A stretch of DNA of 64,000 nucleotides from Pyruvatibacter sp. HU-CL02332 (GCF_040362765.1 NZ_BAABWK010000001.1:1093501-1157500), one strand, 5' to 3'; positions 53,524-62,856 are shown, counted from the stretch's first letter. Program-made: numbers and translations. Notes: generated from the letters alone by a model not told the origin.

Positions 53524-54333
53524 CTAATCGTGAACACGCACGATCATGGACTGGCTGGCGGTCGCCATCAGCTCGCCATCCTGAGCAAACTGCAGCATGC
53601 GCCCATGGGCAAACCCACCATGAACACCGTGGATTCGCGTATCGCACAGCACCCAGTCCGTGGGAACCACATGACGAATGCGCAGAGTATTGTCGAGGCT
53701 ATTGCCGCCTGCATTCTTACCGATCGCATTGCCAACGGCTGATGGGATGAAATCAGCAATAATCGCAAGCATGCTGGTATCGATCTCGCGACCATCCTTG
53801 GGGCGGGCCCACAGATAGACTTCACCATCGTCGCTTTTCACACCGTCCCGGCGTGCTTTGCCATAGCGCCCCTTGGCTACGCGCAATTCCATGTGGTCGT
53901 GCAGCTCTTCGTCATCCCGCTCCCAGCGCTCCATGGGCGGGCAATCTTCCGGCTGCGGCACGTCCGGCATGGTGGCCCACTGCTCGCTATCATCGGTAGG
54001 CCGCTCACCAAGGGCTGCACTTGCCGTGATGATCTCCTGATCACCCACATGTGCCTTCGTGCGGGCCTGTGAGTTGAACTTGCCCGACACGGGCACCTCC
54101 ACGTCCACATCAACGATGGAACCCGGCCGCGCAAAAGATAGATATTGCGCCGCAGCCCAGATCACCCGGCGGCCAGTCGTGCCTTCCATGGCTTTGATGG
54201 AGGCAGCAAGCCCGACGCCGCCAAACATGAACATGTTTCCTGTGCGGCCAACGCAGAGACCCTGAGTGACTTCAAGGGTCCAGCGATTGGGATTGTGAGT
54301 AGAACGGAGATCAAAAAAAGCAGAATTCGACAT
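53524..54333 (-). CDS. Acyl-CoA thioesterase (TesB-like double hotdog)
   Basis: A 269-residue protein with two hotdog halves: RTGNMFMFGGVGLAASIKAM and QYLSFARPGSIVDVDVEV in the first, FIPSAVGN and LDNTLRIRHVVPTDWVLCD in the second. Members hydrolyse acyl-CoA to free acid and CoA. It lies 14 bases upstream of the VOC gene on the same strand, likely one transcript. Substrate chain length cannot be told. Confidence 0.82.
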   Translation of the reverse strand: MSNSAFFDLRSTHNPNRWTLEVTQGLCVGRTGNMFMFGGVGLAASIKAMEGTTGRRVIWAAAQYLSFARPGSIVDVDVEVPVSGKFNSQARTKAHVGDQEIITASAALGERPTDDSEQWATMPDVPQPEDCPPMERWERDDEELHDHMELRVAKGRYGKARRDGVKSDDGEVYLWARPKDGREIDTSMLAIIADFIPSAVGNAIGKNAGGNSLDNTLRIRHVVPTDWVLCDTRIHGVHGGFAHGRMLQFAQDGELMATASQSMIVRVHD

Positions 54334-54353
54334 AAAGCACTCAACCTGCAGGC

Positions 54354-54394
54354 AAAGAAAAAGGCATGCGCGTACCTAAGCGCGCGCATGCCTT
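54354..54394 (-). terminator. Intrinsic terminator after the DUF2855 gene
   Basis: AAGGCATGCGCG (54361-54372) and CGCGCATGCCTT (54383-54394) form a perfect 12-base stem with a 10-base loop. On the minus strand it is followed by TTTTTCTTTGC. It lies 59 bases past the stop of the minus-strand gene at 54453. Confidence 0.9.
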
Positions 54395-54452
54395 ATGACA
54401 ACTACCGCAAACGTATACCCGCTAGGCACACATCCGCAGAATTTGAGCTTTT

Positions 54453-55556
54453 CTAGTCCCAAAGCGACAGAATATGCGCCTTGTTGGGGGGTGTCTTGCC
54501 GCCAAGCACCTCAAGATAAACGTCTTTCACCTTATCAGCGCCAGCGGAGTGAATGACCTCAATCCACTTCTTGGTTTCAGGAATGAAACCGCCCCATGCC
54601 TTGGCGACACGCTCCTGGAAACCAGGGCCGCCCCATTCTTTCATCCGGCGCTCAATATGCGTGGGCGCAAAGAACAGCTCCACTGCAGGGCCGGGCAAAT
54701 TCTCCTGACCACCACCAACACTGTCCCAATGGGTACCGCCAACAGCAGACGACACCTTGAGATTGTCCTTGAAGTGGTTGTGCACATCAGCACGCACAGA
54801 GGAGTTGCCCGCCATGTCCACAATGCCCGTCGGCACAGAGGCATCCATGTCGGAAATCTTGTCGTAGGTCACAATCTCATCATAGAAATTCGTGCCCTCG
54901 ACAAACGCCACATTGGAGGGTGAGGTAAGCCCGACCACGCGGACCTTATCGCCACGGTTCTTCTTCAACAGATGTGCAAGGCCAAGCGAGGTCTTGGAAG
55001 ATGCACTGGTCAGAATGATGGTCTTGGCGCCAAAAAAATCATTCTCCGCCAGCCAGTCATCCAGAATAAAGCTGGTGGTGAACAGCGGCCGGAACAGCAT
55101 GATCTGGTCTTCGTCTTCCTTGGCATAAAGCGGGTCAGACGTCGTGGCCATGAACTGGCTGTAGACCGGCGCGAGCTCACCGCGAACACCTGAGGCATCC
55201 ATGAAGCCGTGCTCGGAAATCTTGGCGGCCTTCGCAACCCGGTAGTTGGACATCGGGAAATATCCATAAACGCGCGATCCCACCGCCACGCCATCAGCGT
55301 TGGAGGCAACAACTTCGCCAAAGCCCCAGACCGGGATGCGGCCAAATTCAGCACCTTCGGTGCGGTCCGAAAAGAAGTCCCAGTAGCGCATGGCATCGCC
55401 AAACACGGCATAGGTGATGTTGTTTGCTGTGAGAGAGAACCGCTCAACCTTCATGAGCACCTCACCGGCACCGATTTCCGGCACTGCACCGGTTTCGGCG
55501 CGAGATGTGGTGAGTTCGCTCTTGCGGACTTCAAAATCAATGGCCTGATCGGACAT
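54453..55556 (-). CDS. DUF2855 family protein
   Basis: About 367 residues. It resembles an MDR-like oxidoreductase fold: FSLTANNITYAVFGDAMRYW at the N-terminus, and a TIILTSASSKTSLGLAHLL nucleotide-loop region. No zinc-ligand set is evident. DUF2855 has no assigned reaction. The start at 55556 (MSDQAIDFEV) follows GAGG at a normal distance; the frame extends further upstream without a better site. Divergent from the radical SAM gene. Confidence 0.8.
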   Translation of the reverse strand: MSDQAIDFEVRKSELTTSRAETGAVPEIGAGEVLMKVERFSLTANNITYAVFGDAMRYWDFFSDRTEGAEFGRIPVWGFGEVVASNADGVAVGSRVYGYFPMSNYRVAKAAKISEHGFMDASGVRGELAPVYSQFMATTSDPLYAKEDEDQIMLFRPLFTTSFILDDWLAENDFFGAKTIILTSASSKTSLGLAHLLKKNRGDKVRVVGLTSPSNVAFVEGTNFYDEIVTYDKISDMDASVPTGIVDMAGNSSVRADVHNHFKDNLKVSSAVGGTHWDSVGGGQENLPGPAVELFFAPTHIERRMKEWGGPGFQERVAKAWGGFIPETKKWIEVIHSAGADKVKDVYLEVLGGKTPPNKAHILSLWD

Positions 55557-55697
55557 GGATGTTTCCTCTTGATAGGGAGTATCTGATGGGTGTTGCGGCG
55601 GAGTGTGCCACGGCCACACGGCGAAGTAACAGGGGTTTGAGCAAAAGCCTTTGCCTTTTTGATAGACGCCGGACGATTTGAGCGTTTATGTGCCCTC

Positions 55698-56645
55698 ATG
55701 AACGAAATGCCCCGCACAATCTCTGGCAAATTTCAGGACCCGCACCTGACCCTCAAAGGCGAAAAACGCGCCTGGATCATGCCGCACACCCTGGAAACCC
55801 TGTGGATCAACACAGGAACCTTGTGCAATCTCGCCTGCGCCAACTGCTACATTGAATCCACCCCCACCAATGATGCGCTGGAATACATCTCCACCTCCGA
55901 GGTGGCTGATCTGCTTGATGAAGCAGAGCGTGAGCATCTGGGACTGAAGGAAGTCGGCTTTACCGGCGGCGAACCCTTCATGAACCCGGACTTCATTCCA
56001 ATGCTCGGCGACGCCCTGTCCCGCGGCCACAATGCGCTGGTGCTGACAAACGCCATGCGGCCCATGCAACGCCCCGGACCCGCTGAAGCCCTGCTGGCGC
56101 TGCAGGCACTTTATTCAGCCCGCCTCACAATCCGGGTCTCCATGGACCACTACACGAGCAAGGTTCACGAAGAGGAACGAGGGCCGGATTCCTGGGCCCC
56201 GATGATCGACGGGCTGATTTGGCTGAACCGCAATGGCTTCCAGCTGTCCATCGCCGGTCGCATGCTGTCTGGGGAAACGGAAGCCGATGAGCGGGCTGGA
56301 TACGCAGCACTGTTTACAGAACTCGGCCTCGAACTTGACGCCACCAACCCAAACGACCTTGTGATCTTCCCAGAGATGGACGAGAACACCGACATCGCGG
56401 AAATCACCACCGGTTGCTGGAAGACATTGAATAAATCTCCTCGGGACGTGATGTGCTCAAACGCCCGCATGGCCGTAAAACGCAAAGGCGCCGATGCGCC
56501 TGCGATCCTGGCCTGTACGCTGATTGCGTATGACGATCGTTTTGAATTGGGACCAACACTCAAAGGCAGCATGAAGCCTGTGTCTCTGAACCATCCGCAC
56601 TGCTCACGCTTTTGCGTATTAGGCGGCGCCAGCTGCTCCGGCTAG
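55698..56645 (+). CDS. Radical SAM protein with cysteine-rich C-terminus
   Basis: About 315 residues. The [4Fe-4S] motif is CNLACANC (Cx3Cx2C) after a TLWINTGTL strand, then GFTGGEPFMNPDF for SAM binding. The C-terminus holds several further cysteines (MCSNA, ACTLIA, HCSRFCVLGGASCSG), which could bind an auxiliary iron-sulfur cluster as in SPASM or twitch domains. The reaction is unknown; no peptide substrate gene is obvious nearby. A TTG at 55659 is an alternative start. Confidence 0.85.
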   Translation: MNEMPRTISGKFQDPHLTLKGEKRAWIMPHTLETLWINTGTLCNLACANCYIESTPTNDALEYISTSEVADLLDEAEREHLGLKEVGFTGGEPFMNPDFIPMLGDALSRGHNALVLTNAMRPMQRPGPAEALLALQALYSARLTIRVSMDHYTSKVHEEERGPDSWAPMIDGLIWLNRNGFQLSIAGRMLSGETEADERAGYAALFTELGLELDATNPNDLVIFPEMDENTDIAEITTGCWKTLNKSPRDVMCSNARMAVKRKGADAPAILACTLIAYDDRFELGPTLKGSMKPVSLNHPHCSRFCVLGGASCSG

Positions 56646-57332
56646 CTAAACGTCAGCGAGGTGACCGCGCTTCACCCAGATGCGGCATCCATCCGGTGAC
56701 GCCATCGGCATTTCCTGGCCAGCTGCACGACGCAACCACGTGCCTTTGCCACACAGCGCACCGCCATATGACAAAGTACCTTCCAGCACGAAAACTTCCT
56801 CGCCCCCGGCAACATGCGCATCAATGCTCGTTCCCGGCTGCAGACGTTCAATCGTCACTTGCTCATAGCCTGAGTCAAACAGCACCTGCCTCTCATACCC
56901 AGCGACGCCGGCCGGCTCAAACGGCGCGGTCTTCGTATCAACATGGACCGTACGATCTTCGTCGTCAGGCATCTGCCGAAGCTTTACGAGAATCACACAG
57001 CCTTCATCCGTATGCGGTGCATGTGAAGAGCCTGGCGGATTGCGGACATAAGTCCCTTCAGGGAAGTCACCATCATTGTCTGAGAACGTGCCGGACAGAA
57101 CGATGTATTCTTCGCCCATATCATGACGATGAGCCGAAAACCGGCTGCCGGCCGCATAACGCACAAGACTTGTTGCCCGTGCAACCTCACCACCGTCGCG
57201 CTCTATCATGCGGCGCTCCACACCTGCCATAGGCGATGGAATCCAGTCGATTGCCTGGGTATCCACCTGCGCTGATTGAGACAGATCCGCAAAAAGCGTA
57301 ATCGGAGCCTGGCTGGCAGTCTGGTGTGACAT
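56646..57332 (-). CDS. Double-cupin, ChrR-like protein
   Basis: A 228-residue bicupin. The first cupin has SAHRHDMGEEYIVLSGTF with a distal H in SSHAPH, a full 2His-1Glu-1His metal site. The second (SIDAHVAGGEEVFVLEGTLS) is less complete. It resembles the ChrR/anti-sigma cupin domain but no ECF sigma factor gene is beside it, so an enzymatic or sensory role remains open. Divergent from gmhB by 57 bases. Confidence 0.82.
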   Translation of the reverse strand: MSHQTASQAPITLFADLSQSAQVDTQAIDWIPSPMAGVERRMIERDGGEVARATSLVRYAAGSRFSAHRHDMGEEYIVLSGTFSDNDGDFPEGTYVRNPPGSSHAPHTDEGCVILVKLRQMPDDEDRTVHVDTKTAPFEPAGVAGYERQVLFDSGYEQVTIERLQPGTSIDAHVAGGEEVFVLEGTLSYGGALCGKGTWLRRAAGQEMPMASPDGCRIWVKRGHLADV

Positions 57333-57389
57333 CGTCGTGTTCCTTTGCTCAAGCGAGCGTCTTCGCGTTAGATAGGCGTAGAATTTTCC

Positions 57390-57995
57390 ATGCGCCGCTC
57401 ACAAGCTCGTGATGCCTTTCGACAAGGACACAAAACTGCCGTGACACGCCGAGCCCTATTTCTGGACCGTGATGGCATCATCAACGTCGACAAGGGATAT
57501 GTACATGACGCAAAAGACTTTGAGTGGATGCCAGGCATCTTCGAGCTGGCACGAACAGCAATCGACCTCGACGCGGCCCTGATCGTTGTCACCAACCAAT
57601 CTGGCATTGCGCGCGGTTACTATACGGAAGAGCAGTATCAAACGCTCACGGCCTGGATGTGTGCCCGCTTTGCAGATGAGGGCGTTGCGCTAACGGACGT
57701 GTTTCACTGTCCACACCTGAAAGGCCCTGACGGCCTCGACCACCCCATGCGCAAACCCAATCCCGGCATGCTCTACGCCGCCCGCGACGCCCATGACATA
57801 GACATGCCAGCCTCCGCCATGCTGGGCGACAAGTGGACGGATATGGAGGCTGCCATTGCCGCTGGCGTCGGCCACATGGCCATCATCGGTGACATGATCG
57901 AAGAGAAACGCAGCGACGCCAACTACACCACTGTCGCCCGCCATCCCGATTTGAATGCGGCTCTCACATGGCTGAATGGGGTTTTTGACGCCTGA
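57390..57995 (+). CDS. gmhB: D-glycero-beta-D-manno-heptose 1,7-bisphosphate 7-phosphatase
   Basis: A 201-residue HAD phosphatase of the GmhB/histidinol-phosphatase group: FLDRDGIINVDKGYVH (nucleophile and acid Asp), VTNQSGIARGYY (motif II Thr), then RKPNPGML (motif III Lys) and LGDKWTDMEAA (motif IV). It removes phosphate from C7 of the heptose bisphosphate. The zinc loop is degenerate: CPH is kept but the usual later pair of cysteines before RKP is replaced by HPM. It lies alone, 14.5 kb from gmhA. Confidence 0.9.
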   Translation: MRRSQARDAFRQGHKTAVTRRALFLDRDGIINVDKGYVHDAKDFEWMPGIFELARTAIDLDAALIVVTNQSGIARGYYTEEQYQTLTAWMCARFADEGVALTDVFHCPHLKGPDGLDHPMRKPNPGMLYAARDAHDIDMPASAMLGDKWTDMEAAIAAGVGHMAIIGDMIEEKRSDANYTTVARHPDLNAALTWLNGVFDA

Positions 57996-58054
57996 ATCGA
58001 CCGGCCAATGACGACTAGCCACCCATCGAACGCACCAACAACCACAACCCGCAT

Positions 58055-58133
58055 CCCCGGACTTGATCCGGGGTCCACTCTCATTTGCTGCAGCCTGAAG
58101 CGTCCGCGAGTAGGCCCCGGATCAAGTCCGGGG
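58055..58133. repeat. Inverted repeat of 19-base palindromic-type element
   Basis: CCCCGGACTTGATCCGGGG at 58055-58073 and its exact reverse complement at 58115-58133 are separated by 41 bases, in the gap between two convergent genes. Each arm is itself nearly palindromic. Such GGACTTGATCC repeats are known to be scattered in alphaproteobacterial intergenic regions. It can fold into a long stem and may also slow transcription, but no T-run follows. Confidence 0.85.
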
Positions 58134-58175
58134 CTACGGCGTGCAAAGGTAATGCCCAGTCAACATACAGCGCGC

Positions 58176-59891
58176 CTAACCGCGTATTAGCCGTCCCGGC
58201 AATGCACCTGTCGGCTGGCCGTTCTCATAAACGGTTTCGCCGGACACGACGGTCGCAACATATCCATCAGCCCGCTGAAGCAAACGACGTCCACCGCCTG
58301 GCAGGTCGTGTGCAATCTCAGGCGCATGCAGGCGAAGCCCCGCATGATCGATCACATTGATGTCCGCCTTCATACCCGGCTTGAGCAGGCCACGATCAGA
58401 CAGACCCACCGCGCGCGCGGTGTCAGCAGTCTGAGCTCTGATCACAAACGGCAGGTCCAGCTTGGGGCCCCGCGTGCGGTCGCGCGTCCAGTGTTGCAGC
58501 AATGTGGTGGAGAATGACCCGTCACAGATCGTACCCATATGTGCCCCACCATCTGACAGACCCATCACCGAATTGGGGTGCTGCATCATGGCGTAGGACG
58601 GATCGAGTGAGCCGTTAGCATAGTTGAGGAACGGGAACAGCAACATGCCCGTCCCCGGTCCACGCCCGCCGTCAGCCATCAAATACTCAAGCGCCAGTTC
58701 CTCAACGCTCTTGCCCTGCGCCTTTGCCTGCGCGCCGAGCATCTTGTCCGGAGTTGGCTCATAGTCGGGCACGTCACCCAAGGGGAACATCTGGTCGAAC
58801 TGGCGGATAAGCGACTGCACAAACGGATGGTCCGACGATGGCTCTTCGCTCAACATCCGCGCCCTGAATGCAGGGTCAGACAGCTTTGCCATCTTCTCAG
58901 AAAGCGGCGCGTCTTCGATTTCCGCATAGGCCGGGTAAGCCGTGAACGGATTCAACGTCAGCTCAAGCCCAACAAGAATGCCCACTGGCCGCGGAGCGAC
59001 CTGCGCCCGCATCTCAAGACCACGCTCATTCGCCCCTTCAATCTCCGACAGCAGCCACTTCCAGGCATCCGGCGCAAGGTCTGTCTGCGCGACGGAAATC
59101 GACATGGGGCGGCCGGACTTTTCAACGATGCGCTGGAACATTTCCATTTCATCGCGGCGTTTCTTGAAATCGGAAACAACCTGCAGCACGCCTTTGCCCG
59201 CTTTACCGATCTCCAGAGCAATGCCCATCAACTCATCTTCAGCAGCCGTCAGCGTCGGCGTTGGATCGCCTTCTGACGTTTGATGGTTCAGCGTGCGCGA
59301 CGTCGTAAAGCCAAGCGCACCTGCTTCAATGGCTTCGCGCGCCAGAGTGGCCATGGTTGCGATGTCCTCGCCCGTCGCCATATCGCGATTGGCACCGCGC
59401 TCACCCATGACGAACACACGCAATGCCGCATGGGGAACCTGGGCCGCAAAGTCGATGTCAAAAGTCTTGCTGCCGAGGCTGTCGAGATATTCCGGGAAGC
59501 TCTCCCAGTTCCACGGAAGGCCATCCGCCAGCACTGGAAACGGAATGTCCTCAACGCCTTCCATCAACCGGATCAGGCGCGTGTGATCTTCAGCTTTGCA
59601 AGGCGCAAACCCAACCCCGCAATTGCCCATGATCGCAGTCGTGACACCGTGCCAGGACGAGGGCGTCAACTGACTGTCCCACGTCACCTGTCCATCATAG
59701 TGGGTATGAATGTCGACAAAGCCTGGCGTCACAAGGGCGCCGTCTGCGTTGATTTCGCGGGTTGCCGTGCCGGAAACCGAGCCGACCTCAGCCACAACGC
59801 CGTCCTTGACGGCCACGTCGCCGGAAAAAATCTCAGCCCCGGACCCATCTGCAATGCGTCCGCCGCGTACCACCAGATCAAATGTGCTCAT
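58176..59891 (-). CDS. N-acyl-D-amino acid deacylase-like amidohydrolase
   Basis: A 571-residue amidohydrolase. It starts with FDLVVRGGRIADGSG and carries the metal motif DIHTHYDGQ, NCGVGFAPC with a cysteine ligand, and near the end a SDGGAHMG stretch and GLLKPGMKADINVID. This fits the D-aminoacylase group, which cleaves N-acyl-D-amino acids. The true substrate could be another N-acyl or amide compound. It precedes the acyl-CoA dehydrogenase gene's stop by 71 bases on the same strand. Confidence 0.87.
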   Translation of the reverse strand: MSTFDLVVRGGRIADGSGAEIFSGDVAVKDGVVAEVGSVSGTATREINADGALVTPGFVDIHTHYDGQVTWDSQLTPSSWHGVTTAIMGNCGVGFAPCKAEDHTRLIRLMEGVEDIPFPVLADGLPWNWESFPEYLDSLGSKTFDIDFAAQVPHAALRVFVMGERGANRDMATGEDIATMATLAREAIEAGALGFTTSRTLNHQTSEGDPTPTLTAAEDELMGIALEIGKAGKGVLQVVSDFKKRRDEMEMFQRIVEKSGRPMSISVAQTDLAPDAWKWLLSEIEGANERGLEMRAQVAPRPVGILVGLELTLNPFTAYPAYAEIEDAPLSEKMAKLSDPAFRARMLSEEPSSDHPFVQSLIRQFDQMFPLGDVPDYEPTPDKMLGAQAKAQGKSVEELALEYLMADGGRGPGTGMLLFPFLNYANGSLDPSYAMMQHPNSVMGLSDGGAHMGTICDGSFSTTLLQHWTRDRTRGPKLDLPFVIRAQTADTARAVGLSDRGLLKPGMKADINVIDHAGLRLHAPEIAHDLPGGGRRLLQRADGYVATVVSGETVYENGQPTGALPGRLIRG

Positions 59892-59962
59892 CCGACCGCT
59901 CCCTGATTTTGTTTTCGCGAGGGAGACTAGCAGGGGGAAGTGCAGCTTGTCGCTAGTGCTGC

Positions 59963-61159
59963 TTACTCAGGCAGCCCCAGCCGAGCAGCAATATTGTTGC
60001 GCTGCATGTTGGAGGATCCGCCGACAATCGGCATCCCCAGAATATCCCGCACATGGCGCTCCATGTCATAGGCATCTGACAGGGCATAGGCCCCCATCAC
60101 GCGCTGACACAGAAGAGCAATCTCCACGGCCGTATCACCAATAAAAAGCTTGGCCATGCTGGTTTCCACCGAGCAGGGGCGATCTTCCTGTGCCAGCCAG
60201 ACCGCATGATAGAGCATGTGTCGGCAGGCCTGCAGCTTGGTGCGCGCATCGACCAGCGCGTGCCGGACGGACTGATGACCAGAAATCACCCGCCCGAACT
60301 GTTCCCGTTCCTGCGCGTACTGCCATGCCTCTTCCACCGCGGCACGGGCCAGACCAAAGGCCACCGCGGTGATCTCGATCTTTTCAACATCCAGCGTCTT
60401 GCCCGCCAGCTGCCCCCAGCCCTTGTTCCATTTTTCCGGCCCGCCCAAAACTGCTGATGCGGGCACACGCACGTCATCGAAATACACATCCGACGACAAT
60501 GTGTAGCGTAGGTTGGCATGTTCAATCGGCTGCATGGTGACACCGGGCGCATCCGTCGGGATCAGCACCACGGAGAGGTTCTTGTACTTCTTGCCGTCCG
60601 GGTCGGAGTTGACCAGGCAATAGATCACGTCTGCAAAGTCCGCCCCGGTGCACCAGCGCTTGGACCCATTGATGACGATCTCATCGCCTTCCATCCGGGC
60701 GCGGGTTTTGACACTGGGCAGATCGCCCCCAACATCCGGCTCTGATAGTCCGTAGGCAAAAAACATCTCGCCGGCTGCAAGTTTGGGCAGCATCTGTGCC
60801 TTTTGAGCATCCGACCCGTTCTCGGACACATTGGCGCCACCATAAAAAGCCGCATGGATAAACGGCCCGGCCAGAAATGCGCCTGCCTGCGCCAGCTCCT
60901 CGATCACCGCCACCGCAGCAACCAGATCGACACCCGCCCCACCATTCTCCTCGGGAATTGTCAGCCCGCAGATGCCGAGCTTTGCCACTTCAGCAAACAC
61001 GTCGCGGGGAAACTGGTGTGACTTGTCCCACTCACGCCGCTTTTCACGGGGTGCTTTTTCTTCCACGAACCGCTTCAGCGTTTCACGCAGCATGCCCACA
61101 TGTTCCGGTTCGTCGATATAGGACTGCAACCCGCCAGCACCCCCAGCATCTCTTGTCAT
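59963..61159 (-). CDS. Acyl-CoA dehydrogenase family protein
   Basis: About 398 residues with the standard order: N-terminal helical domain, YGLSEPDVGGDLPSVKTRA and GSKRWCTGADFAD (FAD and substrate strands), then a C-terminal helical domain ending with RDILGMPIVGGSSNMQRN. It oxidises an acyl-CoA at the alpha-beta bond with FAD. The start at 61159 (MTRDAGG) is preferred; the frame continues upstream with Cys/His-rich, unlikely sequence. Divergent from the MDR gene by 60 bases. Confidence 0.88.
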   Translation of the reverse strand: MTRDAGGAGGLQSYIDEPEHVGMLRETLKRFVEEKAPREKRREWDKSHQFPRDVFAEVAKLGICGLTIPEENGGAGVDLVAAVAVIEELAQAGAFLAGPFIHAAFYGGANVSENGSDAQKAQMLPKLAAGEMFFAYGLSEPDVGGDLPSVKTRARMEGDEIVINGSKRWCTGADFADVIYCLVNSDPDGKKYKNLSVVLIPTDAPGVTMQPIEHANLRYTLSSDVYFDDVRVPASAVLGGPEKWNKGWGQLAGKTLDVEKIEITAVAFGLARAAVEEAWQYAQEREQFGRVISGHQSVRHALVDARTKLQACRHMLYHAVWLAQEDRPCSVETSMAKLFIGDTAVEIALLCQRVMGAYALSDAYDMERHVRDILGMPIVGGSSNMQRNNIAARLGLPE

Positions 61160-61219
61160 TTCATTTTTCCCCAAAGGCTTGCTATGTCGTTTGCAACAAC
61201 AAAGCAGGGAGCGCCGCAA

Positions 61220-62239
61220 ATGGGAAGCATGACAACACGCCGCTGGGTACTGGCTGAACGGCCTGCGGGTATTCCCGACGACAAGACCTTCAAATTCGAA
61301 GAGCAGGAACTGCCTGCGCTGGAAGACGGCCAGGTGCGCGTGCGCGTGACCCACTTCTCCCTTGATCCCGGTATGCGCCCGGCCCTGTCCAGGGACACCT
61401 ATGTGGGGGCCACCCCCATCGGCAGCCTTATCACCAGTGCCGGCATTGGCATTGTGGAAGAGACCCGCGACGAAAAACTGGAAGTTGGCGACATGGTCAC
61501 CGGCGGCTTTGGCTGGCAGTCAGGTCTGGTGGTGAAAGGCCGCCATTGCGTGAAGCACAATCCAGCGCTCTTCAAAGGCAAGGTAACCCCCACCGCCGCA
61601 ATTGGCGTGCTTGGCATCCCGGGCATGACATCCTGGTTCGGCCTCAAGAACATCGCCGGTCTCAAGAACGGTGAAACCGTGTTGATTTCTTCGGCCTCAG
61701 GCCCCGTGGGTGCCACCGCAGGGCAGCTTGCCAAACTCATGGGCGCAGGCCGTGTAGTCGGCATTGCCGGTTCCAAGGCCAAATGCGACTGGCTCACGGC
61801 AGAAGCAGGCTTTGACGCAAGTATCAACTATCGCGATGCAGCCAATCTTGAAGACGCCATGCGGGAGGCAACCGGCGGCGGCGCTGACATCTATTTCGAC
61901 AATGTCGGCGGCGAAATGCTGGATGCTGCGATCAATGTCCTCAAGCCCGGCGGCCGCATTGCGGTCTCCGGTCAGTTGGCCGAATACAATCTTGATGAGC
62001 CACGCGGCATTCGCAATACACTGCCCTTCATCACCCAGCGCTTGACCATGCAGGGATTCGTTGTGCTCGACTTCGTGCGTGAGTTTGGTCCTGCCGCCAT
62101 GCAGATGGCCCAATGGATCAACGAGGACAAACTGCTCTACCGCGAAGAAGTGGTGGACGGCATCGAGAATGCACCGGCGGCGTATGCAGGCCTCTTCAAG
62201 GGTGAGAATTTCGGTCGCCGCCTTATCAAAGTCTCCTAA
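61220..62239 (+). CDS. NADP-dependent MDR oxidoreductase (leukotriene-B4 dehydrogenase/CurA type)
   Basis: About 339 residues. No zinc-ligand set. Typical features: SLDPGMRPALSRDTY, GIPGMTSWFGLKNIAGLK, the nucleotide loop SSASGPVGATAGQLAK, and DNVGGEMLDAAINVLKPGGRI. The family reduces alpha,beta-unsaturated carbonyls with NADPH. AGGGAG 8 bases before ATG 61220 (MGSMTTRRW) sets the start; a longer form from 61184 is possible. Confidence 0.88.
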   Translation: MGSMTTRRWVLAERPAGIPDDKTFKFEEQELPALEDGQVRVRVTHFSLDPGMRPALSRDTYVGATPIGSLITSAGIGIVEETRDEKLEVGDMVTGGFGWQSGLVVKGRHCVKHNPALFKGKVTPTAAIGVLGIPGMTSWFGLKNIAGLKNGETVLISSASGPVGATAGQLAKLMGAGRVVGIAGSKAKCDWLTAEAGFDASINYRDAANLEDAMREATGGGADIYFDNVGGEMLDAAINVLKPGGRIAVSGQLAEYNLDEPRGIRNTLPFITQRLTMQGFVVLDFVREFGPAAMQMAQWINEDKLLYREEVVDGIENAPAAYAGLFKGENFGRRLIKVS

Positions 62240-62241
62240 GC

Positions 62242-62856
62242 ATGACCTCGGACCACGCCTTGCGTCGACAGATGCAGCAGAACCTGGCGTCCTTTGAGCC
62301 AAACCTGCTGGCCCAGACGGATCTGAAACGAGCAAGCGTTGCGGTCATCACAACGCTTGATGAAACAGGTGATGATCCTGCATTCATTATCACCCGTCGG
62401 GCGGCCAAGCTGCGGGGCCATGCGGGCCAATGGGCGTTTCCCGGTGGTCGGCTGGACGCCGGAGAATCATCGCTGGAAGGTGCAATCCGCGAAACCCAGG
62501 AAGAACTTGGCCTGACGCTCACTGACGAACATCTTCTGGGGCAGCTCGATGATTACGAGACCCACTCTGGATATGCGATGTCTGCTTTTGTGTTCTGGGT
62601 GACCAAAGCACAGATGACCGCAAACCCAGATGAGGTTGCGGCCATCCATCACTTTGAAATTGCATCCTTGGACCGACCGGATTCACCGGAGCTCTTGCCC
62701 GGCCCAGATCCAGAAAGGCCCATAATCCGAATGCATGTGGGAGCGGTCGATATCCATGCACCGACCGGCGCCATTTTGCATCAGTTTCACGAGGTGGCAG
62801 TCAAAGGCCTGAACACCCGCGTCGCCCATTTCGATCAACCCGATTGGGCGAGGTAA
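62242..62856 (+). CDS. CoA pyrophosphatase-type Nudix hydrolase
   Basis: A 204-residue protein. Ahead of the Nudix box stands the CoA-type segment TRRAAKLRGHAGQWAFPGG, followed by RLDAGE, seven residues and RETQEELGL, a complete box. These enzymes split CoA or acyl-CoA into phosphopantetheine and 3',5'-ADP. It begins 2 bases after the MDR stop, so the two are cotranscribed. Converges with the secreted protein gene, 4 bases apart. Confidence 0.88.
   Translation: MTSDHALRRQMQQNLASFEPNLLAQTDLKRASVAVITTLDETGDDPAFIITRRAAKLRGHAGQWAFPGGRLDAGESSLEGAIRETQEELGLTLTDEHLLGQLDDYETHSGYAMSAFVFWVTKAQMTANPDEVAAIHHFEIASLDRPDSPELLPGPDPERPIIRMHVGAVDIHAPTGAILHQFHEVAVKGLNTRVAHFDQPDWAR

Noticed and set aside
53510-53647. 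Upstream extension of the VOC protein
   Set aside because: Overlaps the thioesterase gene, rich in Trp and Cys; the VOC domain starts at the inner methionine.
58008-58190. Short plus-strand frame through the inverted repeat
   Set aside because: It reads through the repeat arms and has no ribosome-binding site; not a gene.
61160-61354. Upstream extension of the acyl-CoA dehydrogenase
   Set aside because: Cys/His/Arg-rich and overlapping the divergent MDR gene's promoter and start; the family begins at the inner methionine.
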